Below, one piece after another: positions 32,701 through 41,715 of a DNA stretch of 64,000 nt; position 1 is the stretch's first letter, and every line of letters starts with the position of its first letter. A program made the translations under genes and the position numbers. Source of the DNA: Salinimicrobium flavum (lineage in GTDB: Bacteria; Bacteroidota; Bacteroidia; Flavobacteriales; Flavobacteriaceae); assembly GCF_042684505.1 (NCBI RefSeq), contig NZ_JBHULT010000010.1, positions 186,001-250,000 of the forward strand. The letters run 5' to 3'. The notes below the pieces were generated by a model. It was not told where the DNA came from, made no database searches, and worked only from the letters and a program-made list of their open reading frames with translations.

Positions 32701-34165
32701 AGATGATGCTGTGGTAAACCTCACGGAACAACAGTTCAATTTTGACCAGATTGGAATTACAGACACCAGGTTCAATACCACCGGAGTACTGGATGGGACC
32801 ATTTCGCACCAGAACTTCCGGAACTGGGTTTTGGGATTAAACCTTTCTACCAACAGGCTACTCGTCCTTAATACTGAAGAAGCACCGGATGCACTTTATT
32901 ACGGCACAGCCTTTATGGCCGGAAATGCGTCTATTTACGGACCTACTTCAGAATTGGTTATAGATGTCGTGGGAAAAACAAGCAGAGGTACTGTTTTTAA
33001 GATCCCCATCTCAGATTCAGAATCTATCGGGGATAATTCCTTTATTCACTTTTTGAGCCCTGAAGAGAAAGCTGCAAGACTGGCGGGAGAGGAGATCGAG
33101 ATCCAAGAAGTAAAAGGATTGGAGCTTAATTTCGATCTTGACGTTACCAGCGACGCCCTGGTGGAACTTGATATTGACGGAAGTATTCTAAGAGGAAGAG
33201 GTGCCGGAACCCTACTAATAGAGATCAATACTCTCGGAAAATTCAATATGTGGGGGGATTTTATTGCCAACACGGGAGAATATATTTTTAACTACGGAGC
33301 CTTGCAAAAACGATTTGAAGTGCGACCGGGAGGTAGTATCAACTGGAGCGGTAGTCCCGCGCAGGCAGATCTGAATATGAGCGCCGTCTATGAGGCACAT
33401 GCCAACCCTGCGATCATTCTTGAAAACCCGGGAATTAGCCGAAGAATACCTGTAGACGTTGTCATCAACCTGCAAGGGGAACTGGTACAACCTAATATTT
33501 CCTTTGATCTCGAATATCCTAATGTTACCTCTGCAGTTCGGTCTGAGCTCGAGTACAAGATCGAGACAAGTGCAAATACAGAGATCCAGGCATTCTCTCT
33601 AATAACCCTTGGGCAATTCTATACTGAAAATGTACTTGCCGGAAATACTGCCAGTGCCTGGGCAGGAAACCTGTTTGAAAGCGCTTCCGGGTTCTTTAAC
33701 AGTTTGCTGTCTGATGACTCCGGAACATTCCAGGTAGGCCTCAACTATGAACAAGGAGCACGTACCCCTGAGCAATCTACAGCTGACCGGTTTGGGGTAA
33801 CTCTTTCTACCCAGATCAGTGAACGGGTGCTGATCAACGGACAGGTTGGTGTACCGGTAGGTGGGGTTACAGAAACGGTGATCGTTGGAAATATTGAAAT
33901 TGAATTTCTTTTAAATGAGGAAGGGAACCTGCGGGCAAAGATCTTTAACCGGGAAAATAACATCCAGTATATTGGGGAAGAACTGGGATTCACTCAGGGA
34001 ATAGGTTTATCCTATCAGGTGGACTTTGATAGCTTTAAAGAGCTCTTGAGGAAGATCGTAGATAAAGAAATTGCGGCCACCAACAAAGATGAGGAGGAGG
34101 AAGAGGAAGTGAAAAAAGAAAGTCTGGCGCCAGATTACATACGGTTCCCGGGGGAAGACTTTTAA
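29762..34165 (+). CDS. tamB: Translocation/assembly module TamB-like protein
   Basis: A 1467-residue protein with an N-terminal membrane anchor (LALLLLFIILLIVFSIPAVQ), a very long stretch of repeating beta-strand segments such as FLDNSEVFVDVRKLSG, and a C-terminal TamB/DUF490 domain from about residue 1040 (for example LRGRGAGTLLIEINTLGKFNMWGDF). TamB proteins form a beta-taco bridge across the periplasm that moves phospholipids and helps barrel protein assembly. The start is uncertain: GTG 29762 is the first standard start codon, but the frame stays open back to 29723 with the basic sequence KKFWKILGKT that would suit a membrane anchor; no ATG, GTG or TTG precedes it. Confidence 0.88.
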   Translation: MLALLLLFIILLIVFSIPAVQTSIANKITKSLKESKDVDIKIGRVGITYGGKLDLRDVLVLDHHMDTLIFSQKINTSLTSLTSIYNNNPTLGNTTATNLLLDMKIYEGEENDNLNILLNKLKKQKKTESSPFILTIDEVEVLDGRYSYINENTQNPEFVVLEQLNLNARNFLLDNSEVFVDVRKLSGVEKRGIRIDFLSTKFAYTSEALSLSELELRTAESSLEADIEVDVQNGFSDFVNSVPIIVDFKTASISTNDLKPFYEGFGGDQKISFTALLRGPLNNFTLSDLDMTGMDRTVINGNLLLKNALSGGDEPFSLEGKVSQLATNYYDLVNLLPGLLGPKLPDELKEFGNLQLQGAVFVSATDLDFDAKLFSQLGSADVDMQMQNYNETSTATYQGDIVVNNFNLGKLLGSKAFGLTSFDIRINGRGLSAETLNSDVRGQISKLVYNGYAYNRLKIRGTLKAPVFNGNFISLDPNLQMEFNGLADLSKETSVYDFEASVAYADLAALNFVKRDSIGIFKGDVIMNMSGSDLNDVAGNILFLNTSYKNQNDTYSFRDLRITSSFNGPVRTIEVNSPDVINGTVEGVFDITEVPALFENAVGSLYTNYRPNKITTNQYLSFNFDIYNKIVEVFFPKITLAPNTFIRGSVESDESEFRLTFRSPEIKAFNNMFDKVNVQVDNSNPLFNTYVEIDSVSTDLYKISDFNLINVTLNDTLFIRSEFRGGPRNDDEYNLNLYHTINQDNNSVIGLQRSDIKFKESVWHLNEQNNRSNRVIFDNGLQNIRVDSLVLSHGEEEIRLNGQMRDSTYKDFKMQFENVDLYKVTPEIDKLSMEGIVNGTLNLLQQNGAYYPNTSLTIKDLVVNDQLLGNLNLDVMGNRDLSFYNVNTTLRNKGLESLSAIGEIVVNEETPNINLDVNLRNFEMAAFSTIGGDVINNIRGLVSGNARVTGNYKNPDITGRLRLKNAGLGVPYLNVDYTFEDDAVVNLTEQQFNFDQIGITDTRFNTTGVLDGTISHQNFRNWVLGLNLSTNRLLVLNTEEAPDALYYGTAFMAGNASIYGPTSELVIDVVGKTSRGTVFKIPISDSESIGDNSFIHFLSPEEKAARLAGEEIEIQEVKGLELNFDLDVTSDALVELDIDGSILRGRGAGTLLIEINTLGKFNMWGDFIANTGEYIFNYGALQKRFEVRPGGSINWSGSPAQADLNMSAVYEAHANPAIILENPGISRRIPVDVVINLQGELVQPNISFDLEYPNVTSAVRSELEYKIETSANTEIQAFSLITLGQFYTENVLAGNTASAWAGNLFESASGFFNSLLSDDSGTFQVGLNYEQGARTPEQSTADRFGVTLSTQISERVLINGQVGVPVGGVTETVIVGNIEIEFLLNEEGNLRAKIFNRENNIQYIGEELGFTQGIGLSYQVDFDSFKELLRKIVDKEIAATNKDEEEEEEVKKESLAPDYIRFPGEDF

Positions 34166-34176
34166 TAATAACTACC

Positions 34177-34557
34177 CTATTTTACAGCGATCATGCTGAT
34201 CTCCACATTTACGAACTTTGGAAGATTGGCAACTTCAACCGTCTCACGGGCAGGGGCCGTTTCTTCCTTAAAGTATTTGGAGTAGATAGAATTGATCTCA
34301 GTAAAGTTATTCATATCATTGATGAAGATGGAACTCTTCACCACATTTTCGAAGTTCATTTCCGCAGCAGTTAATACAGCTTTTAGATTACGCATCACTT
34401 GTTCTGTTTCCTCCTGAATTGTGGACAGCACTAATTTTCCGTCTACCGGGTTAATTGCGATCTGTCCTGAAATATAAAGAGTATTCCCACTTAAGACTGC
34501 CTGGTTGTAAGGTCCAATGGGAGCAGGAGCATCATTGGTTTGAATGATCTTTTTCAT
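34177..34557 (-). CDS. ridA: RidA family reactive enamine/imine deaminase
   Basis: 126 residues, the normal size of the trimeric YjgF/RidA fold. Conserved parts are DAPAPIGPYNQAVLSG near the start, SGQIAINP, and the active-site arginine in APARETVEVANLP with the glutamate in VNVEISMIAVK. It hydrolyses reactive 2-aminoacrylate-type intermediates from PLP enzymes. The gene lies 12 bases after the lptD stop on the same strand and converges on tamB. Confidence 0.93.
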   Translation of the reverse strand: MKKIIQTNDAPAPIGPYNQAVLSGNTLYISGQIAINPVDGKLVLSTIQEETEQVMRNLKAVLTAAEMNFENVVKSSIFINDMNNFTEINSIYSKYFKEETAPARETVEVANLPKFVNVEISMIAVK

Positions 34558-34569
34558 AATAAGAAGATG

Positions 34570-37314
34570 TTATAATTGTCTGTCGTTTTGTCTTCGTTTT
34601 TCATACTTGATATCACGCAGCAGAGCAGATTTGATCCCAATGAAGAAATTCCATTGCTCATAGCGTCCAAAGGGCGTCCAGTTAAAGGTCATCCTCCAGC
34701 TTTTCAAATCCCGTGCGAAGCGCAGCTGGGTATGGGTAAAACCGTTATTTACAAAATCATAACCAGATGAAGCTCCTACGGTCCACCGGGGTGAAAGTTC
34801 CACATCACCCGAGAACATCAGGGAATGGGAAGAAATTTCGCTCTGCCGGGCATTATTTGCGTAGTTCATAGTATAGGCCAGCCTCAGGTCCCAGGGGATG
34901 CTAAAGTTATACCACTGGTTATCGGGTCCTTCTTCTTCGGCCACCTGCTCTTCTTCCTCGTCGTAAAAGGTGCCGTCCATTTCCATTCCTTTTCCGAAGA
35001 GATCATCAGGACGTCCTCCATTTCTGAAGGTTTCGTTGCTCAGCCTGTTGGTGTTCTCTGTTCCGCCTGTAAAGTCCCGGCTGGAAAATGAATATCCAAA
35101 GCTCATGTTTGCGTTGGTCATCCTGAAGAGGCTTCCGCCGTTATTGATATTGAGTTTGTCAATTCGCCTGTTGTCATTGTTAAGGGCATAAATATCCAGG
35201 TTGGCACCAAAGTTAATGTCAAGTTTATTGGGAACAACAGGTATAGACCCCCTTACACTTATGGGGGAAAGCTTTAAGGAATCGCCCGCTAAATTGTATG
35301 AAGTACTAACATTTAGATTGTTTAGAAGCTTGACCTTTCTTATTTCTGCATCTGCGGAATCTTTTACCTTGGCTTCAAAAGTATTGCTCAGAGACAGGCC
35401 TATGGAGCTTGAAAAGCGTTTTCCGGGAGGACCATAAAGAGTACCCTGAAATCGTGAATATTCCACCTCTCTTTCTTCCCGACCGTCTGCAGTTTCGGGG
35501 ATGAGGTAAGTTTCATAGTAGTGATCGAATCCGGGATTGATGTTATAGCTTATCGAGGGCCTTATCACATGTCTTATTGCCTGATATTTACTATCCGGTT
35601 TAAAGTTCATTGTCCCATAAATGGTAGTACCAATACTCGTATTGAAGTTATATGTCCTGTAAGAATCAAATCCGGTAACCGTATCCAATACCTCACGTTG
35701 CAGCTCTTCATCATAAGAACGGTCAAAGGTCTTGAACACCCAGTTTTCCGTATAATTACTTCCGGCACTTACACTCAGGTAATTAAACAATTTGAAATTC
35801 GTGCTTATTGGGACCGTATGTTGGGCCCCCATTACGGCATCTTCAAACATTTCGGGTTTAAAGAATAGGGAATCGGTGGTGGTGAACCTGTTCTCTCCTC
35901 TAAAATTATACTGTAAATTGATATTTTCAAAAACTCCTTTTTTAGCACCTATTTTAGGTTCAAAAGGATAGATCCTTGCAACACTGGCCTGCACGGTGGG
36001 CAGGGTCATATTGATCTGCTGTGTATTGGTATTCTGGCTGTGAGTGGCGGTAATACTCAGGTTTACTTGTGGTTCTATAGGAAAGGTCTTGGAGTAGGAA
36101 ACAGAGGAACTCAGCGTATTGGTCAGCCTGCTCCCGGAGTTGGTCTGGTTGGTGGAAGCCTGATAGTAGTCGCTGCTCCCCAGGTTAACCGATGCCGAGA
36201 ACCTTGAAGAAGGATTGGCTTTCTGGTCCTGGGAATGGTTCCAACGAAGATTGTAAATAGACCCTTCTGAATAATCAGGGAAGCCTCGCTCACTGTTAAT
36301 GAGTTTTTCATATCTGAAGCTCAGGTTTCCTCTGAACCGGTATCTCATAGCATAAGAAGATTCCAGCCGCAATCCATAACTGCCGTTGGTATAATAATCC
36401 CCCAATGTGGTAAGGTCTACATAGTCACTTATCGCAAAATAATACCCCCCATTTTGAAGGTAATAGCCACGGTTATTGTCTTCACCAAAAGAAGGAATGA
36501 TAAAACCTGAAGTTTCTTCATCTGTCATCGGGAAATATCCAAAAGGGAGTCCCAATGGAGTAGGCACATCGGCAATGTACATATTTACCAGGCCTGTAAC
36601 GATCTTCTTGTCTGGTACGAACTTGATCTTACGGGCATAAAAGTAATAATCCGGGTCTTCTTCGTCTTCGGAAGTGGTAAAACGTACATTTTTCATATAG
36701 AAAACCGAATCGTTCTCCCTTTTGGTTACCTCTCCAAATACCTTGAATTCCCCCTGTTCAGTTCTGGAATTGAAAACCAGTGCTTTTTCTGTGTCAAAAT
36801 TAAACCGGATCGAGTCCGGCCTTACAACGCTTTGTGCCTGGGTAAAAACCGGCGTCTGCGTATAAGCGCCTGTAGAATCTGGTATCCCGTAGGCATACAC
36901 TTCGTTCTTTTCATTGTCCATCACAATTTTTCCGGCAGCAATATGGATGTCCCCATAGGTCACCTCGGCGTTGTTGTAGAGATAAAGGCGATTTTCTCTT
37001 GGACTAAGCCTCATGTAATCTTCTGCTGTATAAATTACCTGATCTGTTAAGGCCTGATTTTGACGTCTCACCGTATCCTGCCCGGTGACGGTGATGACCG
37101 GTACGGGTGCCTGGATGTTTATAGAGTCCTGAATTGGAGCCACAGAATCACGTTCAGCCGGAATGCGAATACCTTCTTTTGCAGGGATCTCCTGAGCAGT
37201 AATTTTATGGCTAAAAAAGAGCATAAAAATACTGCAGGAAAGTATGTAAAGTATATTTGTTCGCAATGCTAGATGTGCTATTTTTGTAAGTGTGGCTTGT
37301 TTTTTGAAGTTCAA
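34570..37314 (-). CDS. lptD: LptD-like LPS assembly outer membrane protein
   Basis: The 914-residue protein has a signal sequence ending near SHKITAQ, an OstA-like periplasmic domain (residues about 85-210; RLYLYNNAEVTYGDIHIAAG and ADVPTPLGLPFGYFPM) and a large C-terminal beta-barrel with alternating strands and aromatic ends. It is the Bacteroidota form of the LptD lipopolysaccharide translocon. The frame opens with a TTG at 37314; another TTG at 37266 would give a tidy signal peptide MRTNILYILSCSIFMLFF, so the start is unsettled. The perfect promoter of the opposite amidase gene lies within this 5' part. Confidence 0.85.
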   Translation of the reverse strand: MNFKKQATLTKIAHLALRTNILYILSCSIFMLFFSHKITAQEIPAKEGIRIPAERDSVAPIQDSINIQAPVPVITVTGQDTVRRQNQALTDQVIYTAEDYMRLSPRENRLYLYNNAEVTYGDIHIAAGKIVMDNEKNEVYAYGIPDSTGAYTQTPVFTQAQSVVRPDSIRFNFDTEKALVFNSRTEQGEFKVFGEVTKRENDSVFYMKNVRFTTSEDEEDPDYYFYARKIKFVPDKKIVTGLVNMYIADVPTPLGLPFGYFPMTDEETSGFIIPSFGEDNNRGYYLQNGGYYFAISDYVDLTTLGDYYTNGSYGLRLESSYAMRYRFRGNLSFRYEKLINSERGFPDYSEGSIYNLRWNHSQDQKANPSSRFSASVNLGSSDYYQASTNQTNSGSRLTNTLSSSVSYSKTFPIEPQVNLSITATHSQNTNTQQINMTLPTVQASVARIYPFEPKIGAKKGVFENINLQYNFRGENRFTTTDSLFFKPEMFEDAVMGAQHTVPISTNFKLFNYLSVSAGSNYTENWVFKTFDRSYDEELQREVLDTVTGFDSYRTYNFNTSIGTTIYGTMNFKPDSKYQAIRHVIRPSISYNINPGFDHYYETYLIPETADGREEREVEYSRFQGTLYGPPGKRFSSSIGLSLSNTFEAKVKDSADAEIRKVKLLNNLNVSTSYNLAGDSLKLSPISVRGSIPVVPNKLDINFGANLDIYALNNDNRRIDKLNINNGGSLFRMTNANMSFGYSFSSRDFTGGTENTNRLSNETFRNGGRPDDLFGKGMEMDGTFYDEEEEQVAEEEGPDNQWYNFSIPWDLRLAYTMNYANNARQSEISSHSLMFSGDVELSPRWTVGASSGYDFVNNGFTHTQLRFARDLKSWRMTFNWTPFGRYEQWNFFIGIKSALLRDIKYEKRRQNDRQL
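37256..37286 (+). promoter_or_regulatory. Perfect Bacteroidota promoter for the amidase gene
   Basis: TTTG (37256-37259), exactly 19 bases, and TATTTTTG (37279-37286) fit the consensus without a mismatch. Transcription from about 37293 gives a leader of 80-100 bases. The element lies inside the annotated 5' end of the divergent lptD gene. Confidence 0.75.
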
Positions 37315-37374
37315 AATTACATATATTTTTTAAGCTAACTTTTGGGTTTGACAAAAAATAAAATAACCGCCCTA

Positions 37375-38517
37375 ATGAATCGTTATTTCTATATGAAAAA
37401 GAACTTTTTACCCCTTCTATTTTTATTATTTTCAGTTTCGCTCTTTGCTGAAACTGAAATTTCAGAATGTGAACCTCCACGCGATAAATTTATCGTAGTG
37501 CTTGACGCCGGTCATGGTGGCCAGGATCCCGGGAACAGGGGAAACGGTTATTATGAAAAAGATATTGCCCTCAATATCGTACTCAGCATTGGGGCAGAAC
37601 TTGAAAAACTGCCCGATGTTCAGGTGATCTACACCCGTAAATCTGATGTTTTTGTTACTCTGGCAGGCAGGGCTGAGATTGCTAATAAAGCCGAGGCAGA
37701 CCTTTTTATTTCTGTTCATTGTAATGCACATAAGTCGCAGGCGCAGGGAACAGAAACCTTTGTCCTGGGGCTTCACCGGAACGAGGACAACCTGAAAGTG
37801 GCAATGAGGGAGAACCAGGTGATCTATCTGGAAGAAGACCATGAAGTCACCTATGATGGTTTTGATCCAAATTCCCCGGAATCCTATATTGGCCTGACCC
37901 TTATGCAGGAAGAATATCTTGACCAGAGTATTTTGCTTGCCGACTTTGTGCAGAAGAATTTTACTCATGACCTTAAAAGGGTGAACAGGGGGGTAAAACA
38001 AGCCGGTTTCCTGGTACTCCGCCAAACTTATATGCCCAGTGTTCTTATCGAGACAGGATTCCTTACCAATAAAGGGGAGGGAACATACCTCAACAGTAAG
38101 TCAGGGCAAAACAGAATGGCTACGGCTATTGTAAATGCAGTTGACAATTATAAGAAGAGTATAAATTTAGAGATCCTTGAAGGCCTGGCAGAGAATCCTC
38201 CACTGGAAGTGAATTTGGACACCGCCCCCTTGCCTTCAGACGACTATTATAAAGACGTAACCTTTAGGGTGCAGCTGGCAGCTTCAGGAAAAAAACTGGA
38301 ACCCAGTCCAAGGAATTTTAAAGGCTTAAAAGAGGTTTTCAGGAACAAGGAGGGAAAACTTTATAAATACTATTATGGAGCCACTTCCAGTTATGTAAAA
38401 ATTCAGGAACTTCATGATGTTGCAAAAAAGAAAGGTTTTGAGACCAGTTATATAGTTGCATTCCGCAATGACGACAAGATCAGCGTTAATGAGGCGTTAA
38501 AAACTAAAGTGAAATAG
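37375..38517 (+). CDS. N-acetylmuramoyl-L-alanine amidase (Amidase_3)
   Basis: The protein starts at ATG 37375 or 37393; either gives a signal peptide (MKKNFLPLLFLLFSVSLFA). The zinc amidase domain has KFIVVLDAGHGGQDPGNRG with the first zinc ligand, YYEKDIALNIVL with the glutamate, DLFISVHCNAH with the second histidine and SVLIETGFLTNK with the catalytic glutamate. A SPOR-like C-terminal segment (residues about 310-375, VTFRVQLAASGKKLEP) may bind septal peptidoglycan. It cleaves the stem peptide from glycan strands during division. The MlaD-like gene follows 54 bases downstream. Confidence 0.93.
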   Translation: MNRYFYMKKNFLPLLFLLFSVSLFAETEISECEPPRDKFIVVLDAGHGGQDPGNRGNGYYEKDIALNIVLSIGAELEKLPDVQVIYTRKSDVFVTLAGRAEIANKAEADLFISVHCNAHKSQAQGTETFVLGLHRNEDNLKVAMRENQVIYLEEDHEVTYDGFDPNSPESYIGLTLMQEEYLDQSILLADFVQKNFTHDLKRVNRGVKQAGFLVLRQTYMPSVLIETGFLTNKGEGTYLNSKSGQNRMATAIVNAVDNYKKSINLEILEGLAENPPLEVNLDTAPLPSDDYYKDVTFRVQLAASGKKLEPSPRNFKGLKEVFRNKEGKLYKYYYGATSSYVKIQELHDVAKKKGFETSYIVAFRNDDKISVNEALKTKVK

Positions 38518-38540
38518 AGGTACTTTTCTATATTTATTTT

Positions 38541-38548
38541 TAAATTTG
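38541..38548 (+). promoter_or_regulatory. Bacteroidota -7 element before the MlaD-like gene
   Basis: TAAATTTG fits TAnnTTTG and lies 24 bases before the GTG at 38572, but there is no TTTG at the -33 distance. It may supply extra transcripts besides read-through from the amidase gene. Confidence 0.4.
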
Positions 38549-38571
38549 TCCTTCATCAATAAAAGATCTTT

Positions 38572-39522
38572 GTGAAATATACTAAAGAGGTTAAAACCGC
38601 TCTTCTGGCACTTGTTGCCATTCTTCTTTTTATTTTTGGGTATAGTTTTCTAAAAGGTAAGAACTGGTTTGATTCCAGCCGAACCTTTTATGCTATATAC
38701 AATGATGTGGAAGGGCTTTCTCCCTCTTCCCCCGTAACCATCAACGGACTCAAAGTTGGAAGTGTGACCAAAATCGGATTTTTGGACAACACCGGAAAAT
38801 TATTGGTGACTTTTAATGTGGACAACAATTTTCCATTCTCGAAAAACAGTATCGCCCAGGTGTATGGAGGTGGCTTAATAGGCGGAAAATCCCTTGCCAT
38901 TGTGCCCGATTATGAACAAGGAGCACAGGCGAAATCAGGGGATACCCTTCCCAGTGCTATTGAAGAAGGCTTGCTGGAACTGGTGAACGAAAGATTGACA
39001 CCTCTGCAGGAAAAAGTTGAAAGAGTGATAGTTAGCACAGACTCCCTCATCAATTCCTTTAACCAGGTAATGAATCCTGAAACCCGCGAGAAACTTAGAA
39101 CAAGTATTGAAGATCTTAGCATCACGGTAGCTTCACTTAAAAGTACCGCCGGTACCGCCAATAATATTTTTTCTGAAAATTCCCCGAAATTGAACAGGAC
39201 ATTTACTAATCTAGATGAAATGTCCACCAACCTAAATAATTTTTCTGATACCCTTGTCGGAATAGACCTCCGGAAAATGACGGATGATCTCGAGAAAGCA
39301 GTGGCGAATTTTGAGGACATGACCAACAAGCTTAATGAAGGAGAGGGAACAGCAGCAAGGCTAATAAATGATCCTTCAGTTTATGAAAATCTTGACCGGG
39401 CGACCAGGCAATTGGACGAACTAATCCAGGATGTTAAACTGAACCCCAAACGCTATGTTCATTTCTCTGTTTTCGGGAAAAATCCGGGGCCATACGCCCG
39501 TCCAAAAGATTCATTAAAATAA
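38572..39522 (+). CDS. MlaD family (MCE) lipid transport protein
   Basis: A 316-residue protein starting at GTG 38572, with an N-terminal membrane anchor (ALLALVAILLFIFGYSFL) and an MCE domain at about 35-115 (FYAIYNDVEGLSPSSPVTIN, GLKVGSVTKIGFL, then GGGLIGGKSLAIVPD). The C-terminal part is a long helical region (residues about 140-300). In MlaD or PqiB proteins such domains form hexameric rings that carry phospholipids between the membranes. No ATPase or permease of an Mla system lies next to it. The gene order amidase, mlaD-like, FeS protein, CCG protein is, as I recall, conserved in Bacteroidota. Confidence 0.88.
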   Translation: MKYTKEVKTALLALVAILLFIFGYSFLKGKNWFDSSRTFYAIYNDVEGLSPSSPVTINGLKVGSVTKIGFLDNTGKLLVTFNVDNNFPFSKNSIAQVYGGGLIGGKSLAIVPDYEQGAQAKSGDTLPSAIEEGLLELVNERLTPLQEKVERVIVSTDSLINSFNQVMNPETREKLRTSIEDLSITVASLKSTAGTANNIFSENSPKLNRTFTNLDEMSTNLNNFSDTLVGIDLRKMTDDLEKAVANFEDMTNKLNEGEGTAARLINDPSVYENLDRATRQLDELIQDVKLNPKRYVHFSVFGKNPGPYARPKDSLK

Positions 39523-39532
39523 CCAACCAACC

Positions 39533-40867
39533 ATGCAAATTCTTGCACAAGTCGCTTTTATCCTCGCATTTATTGTAGGGATAGGCATTTTTGTTCGTAA
39601 TATCCGGAGGATGATCCGGAATATTAAACTGGGAAGAGAAATTGATCGTAATGACCATTCTGCCATCCGCTGGAAAAAAATGGCAAAGATCGCTCTGGGC
39701 CAGTATAAAATGGTGCGAAGACCTGTATCGGGCATTGTGCACATCATCGTATACCTTGGGTTTATAATCATCAATATTGAGGTGCTGGAGATCATCATTG
39801 ACGGGATCTTTGGTACCCACAGGATATTTGCCGGCGCCGGTGCTGCTTATGATTTTCTCATTGCCGCCTTTGAAGTATTGGCCCTCCTGGTGCTGGTAGG
39901 GGTGATTATTTTCTGGATAAGACGTAATATCATTCATGTCTACAGGTTCATGGCGCGTGAAATGACTACCTGGCCAAAAAATGATGCCAATTATATCCTT
40001 TATTTTGAGATGGTTTTAATGACCTTGTTCCTGGTCATGAACGCGGCAGATCATCAATTACAGATCAACGGGGCTGAACATTATGTTGAAGCAGGGTCTT
40101 TTCCCGTAAGCAGTATGTTACTTCCACTTTTAGATGGACTGGGAAATGAAACCCTGATCATTATTGAAAGAACGGCCTGGTGGCTCCATATCCTTGGAAT
40201 TCTGTTCTTCCTGAACTATCTGTACTATTCCAAACATTTACACATCCTACTTGCTTTCCCAAATGTTTACTTTTCGAAAATACGTCCAAAAGGCGAATTT
40301 GATAATATTGAAGCTGTTACCAAAGAGGTGCAGTTAATGATGGATCCTGATGCAGATCCTTTTGCAGCACCTGCTGAAACGGAAGAAGCAGAAGAAGGGG
40401 AGCCAGAAAAATTCGGGGCGTCTGATGTATTTGATCTTAACCGGGTGCAGTTGCTCAATGCCTATACCTGTACCGAATGTGGAAGGTGTACCGATGAGTG
40501 TCCTGCCAATAATACCGGGAAATTGCTTTCTCCACGAAAGATCATGATGGATACCCGTGACAGGCTGGAGGAAGTGGGAGAGAACATCAATAAGAATGGA
40601 TCTTTCCAGGATGATGGCAAACAATTGCTTGATGATTATATCCTCAGGGAGGAGATCTGGGCCTGTACCACCTGTAATATGTGTGTGGAAGCTTGCCCTG
40701 TTGGTATCGACCCAATGTCGATCATTATTGAAATGAGAAGATATTTAATGATGGAACAAAGCGCGGGTCCCGCTGACCTGAACAATGCTCTTAGTAATAT
40801 TGAAAACAACGGCGCGCCCTGGCCTTACAACCAGATGGACAGGCTTAACTGGGCGAACGAAAATTAA
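39533..40867 (+). CDS. Membrane iron-sulfur protein, HdrC/NarI-like
   Basis: The 444-residue protein has about five membrane segments in the first 240 residues (ILAQVAFILAFIVGIGIF, then IVHIIVYLGFIIINIEVLEI and others), similar to the heme-binding gamma subunit of nitrate reductases. The soluble C-terminal part has two 4Fe-4S motifs, Cys313-x2-Cys-x2-Cys-x3-Cys (CTECGRCTDEC) and Cys378 onward (CTTCNMCVEACP). It likely passes electrons between quinone and a partner, the CCG-domain protein encoded 35 bases downstream. The physiological donor is unknown. Confidence 0.85.
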   Translation: MQILAQVAFILAFIVGIGIFVRNIRRMIRNIKLGREIDRNDHSAIRWKKMAKIALGQYKMVRRPVSGIVHIIVYLGFIIINIEVLEIIIDGIFGTHRIFAGAGAAYDFLIAAFEVLALLVLVGVIIFWIRRNIIHVYRFMAREMTTWPKNDANYILYFEMVLMTLFLVMNAADHQLQINGAEHYVEAGSFPVSSMLLPLLDGLGNETLIIIERTAWWLHILGILFFLNYLYYSKHLHILLAFPNVYFSKIRPKGEFDNIEAVTKEVQLMMDPDADPFAAPAETEEAEEGEPEKFGASDVFDLNRVQLLNAYTCTECGRCTDECPANNTGKLLSPRKIMMDTRDRLEEVGENINKNGSFQDDGKQLLDDYILREEIWACTTCNMCVEACPVGIDPMSIIIEMRRYLMMEQSAGPADLNNALSNIENNGAPWPYNQMDRLNWANEN

Positions 40868-40902
40868 ATGAAGAGGCCGAAAGGCTGCTTAAATCAATTA
40901 GA

Positions 40903-41694
40903 ATGGCAGAAAAAATAAAAGTGCCTACCATGGCAGAATATATGGCAGAAGGCAAACACCCCGAAGTGCTTTTTTGGGTTGGTTGTTCCGGTAGCTTTGA
41001 TGACCGGGCTAAAAAGATCACCAAAGCTTTTGTGAGATTGCTGGACCGTGCAAATGTTAATTTTGCGGTACTGGGTACTGAAGAAAGCTGTACCGGAGAT
41101 CCTGCAAAACGGGCCGGGAACGAGTTTCTCTATCAAATGCAGGCCGCGGGAAATATTGAAGTGTTGAACGGTTATGAAATCAAAAAGATCGTAACCACCT
41201 GTCCTCACTGCTTCAACATCATAAAGAATGAATATCCCGGTCTTGGTGGTAATTATGAGGTCATGCACCATACTACCTTTCTAAAATCCTTGCTTGATGA
41301 AGGAAGGTTGACCGTTCAAGGCGGAAAATTCAAAGGGAAAAAAATTACTTTTCATGATCCCTGTTACCTTGGTCGCGGGAATGATATCTATGAGGCACCT
41401 CGTGACCTGCTTCGGAAGCTTGAAGTGGAATTGACAGAGATGAAAAGGTGTAAAAAGAACGCGATGTGTTGCGGTGCCGGGGGAGCACAAATGTTTAAAG
41501 AGCCTGAACCCGGAGATAAGGAAGTCAACGTGGAGCGTACAGAGCAGGCACTGGAGGTGGAGCCGGAAATTATTGCTGCGGGATGCCCTTTCTGTAACAC
41601 TATGATGACAGATGGTGTGAAGACCAAAGAAAAAGAAGGCAGCGTAGAGGTGATGGATATTGCCGAAATGATCGCGAACGCTGAAGACCTGTAG
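40903..41694 (+). CDS. CCG-domain iron-sulfur protein, HdrB-like
   Basis: 263 residues with two cysteine-rich CCG-type modules: FWVGCSGSFDDRAKK with TTCPHCFNIIKNEYP, and HDPCYLGRGNDIYEAPRDLL with AMCCGAGGAQMF and AAGCPFCNTMM. Such modules in heterodisulfide reductase HdrB, glycolate oxidase GlcF and LldE hold non-cubane or 4Fe-4S clusters. Together with the preceding membrane iron-sulfur protein it forms a two-gene redox unit, lacking a flavin subunit nearby. A terminator follows. Confidence 0.87.
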   Translation: MAEKIKVPTMAEYMAEGKHPEVLFWVGCSGSFDDRAKKITKAFVRLLDRANVNFAVLGTEESCTGDPAKRAGNEFLYQMQAAGNIEVLNGYEIKKIVTTCPHCFNIIKNEYPGLGGNYEVMHHTTFLKSLLDEGRLTVQGGKFKGKKITFHDPCYLGRGNDIYEAPRDLLRKLEVELTEMKRCKKNAMCCGAGGAQMFKEPEPGDKEVNVERTEQALEVEPEIIAAGCPFCNTMMTDGVKTKEKEGSVEVMDIAEMIANAEDL

Positions 41695-41715
41695 ATAAAT
41701 TATACAAAAAGAAAG

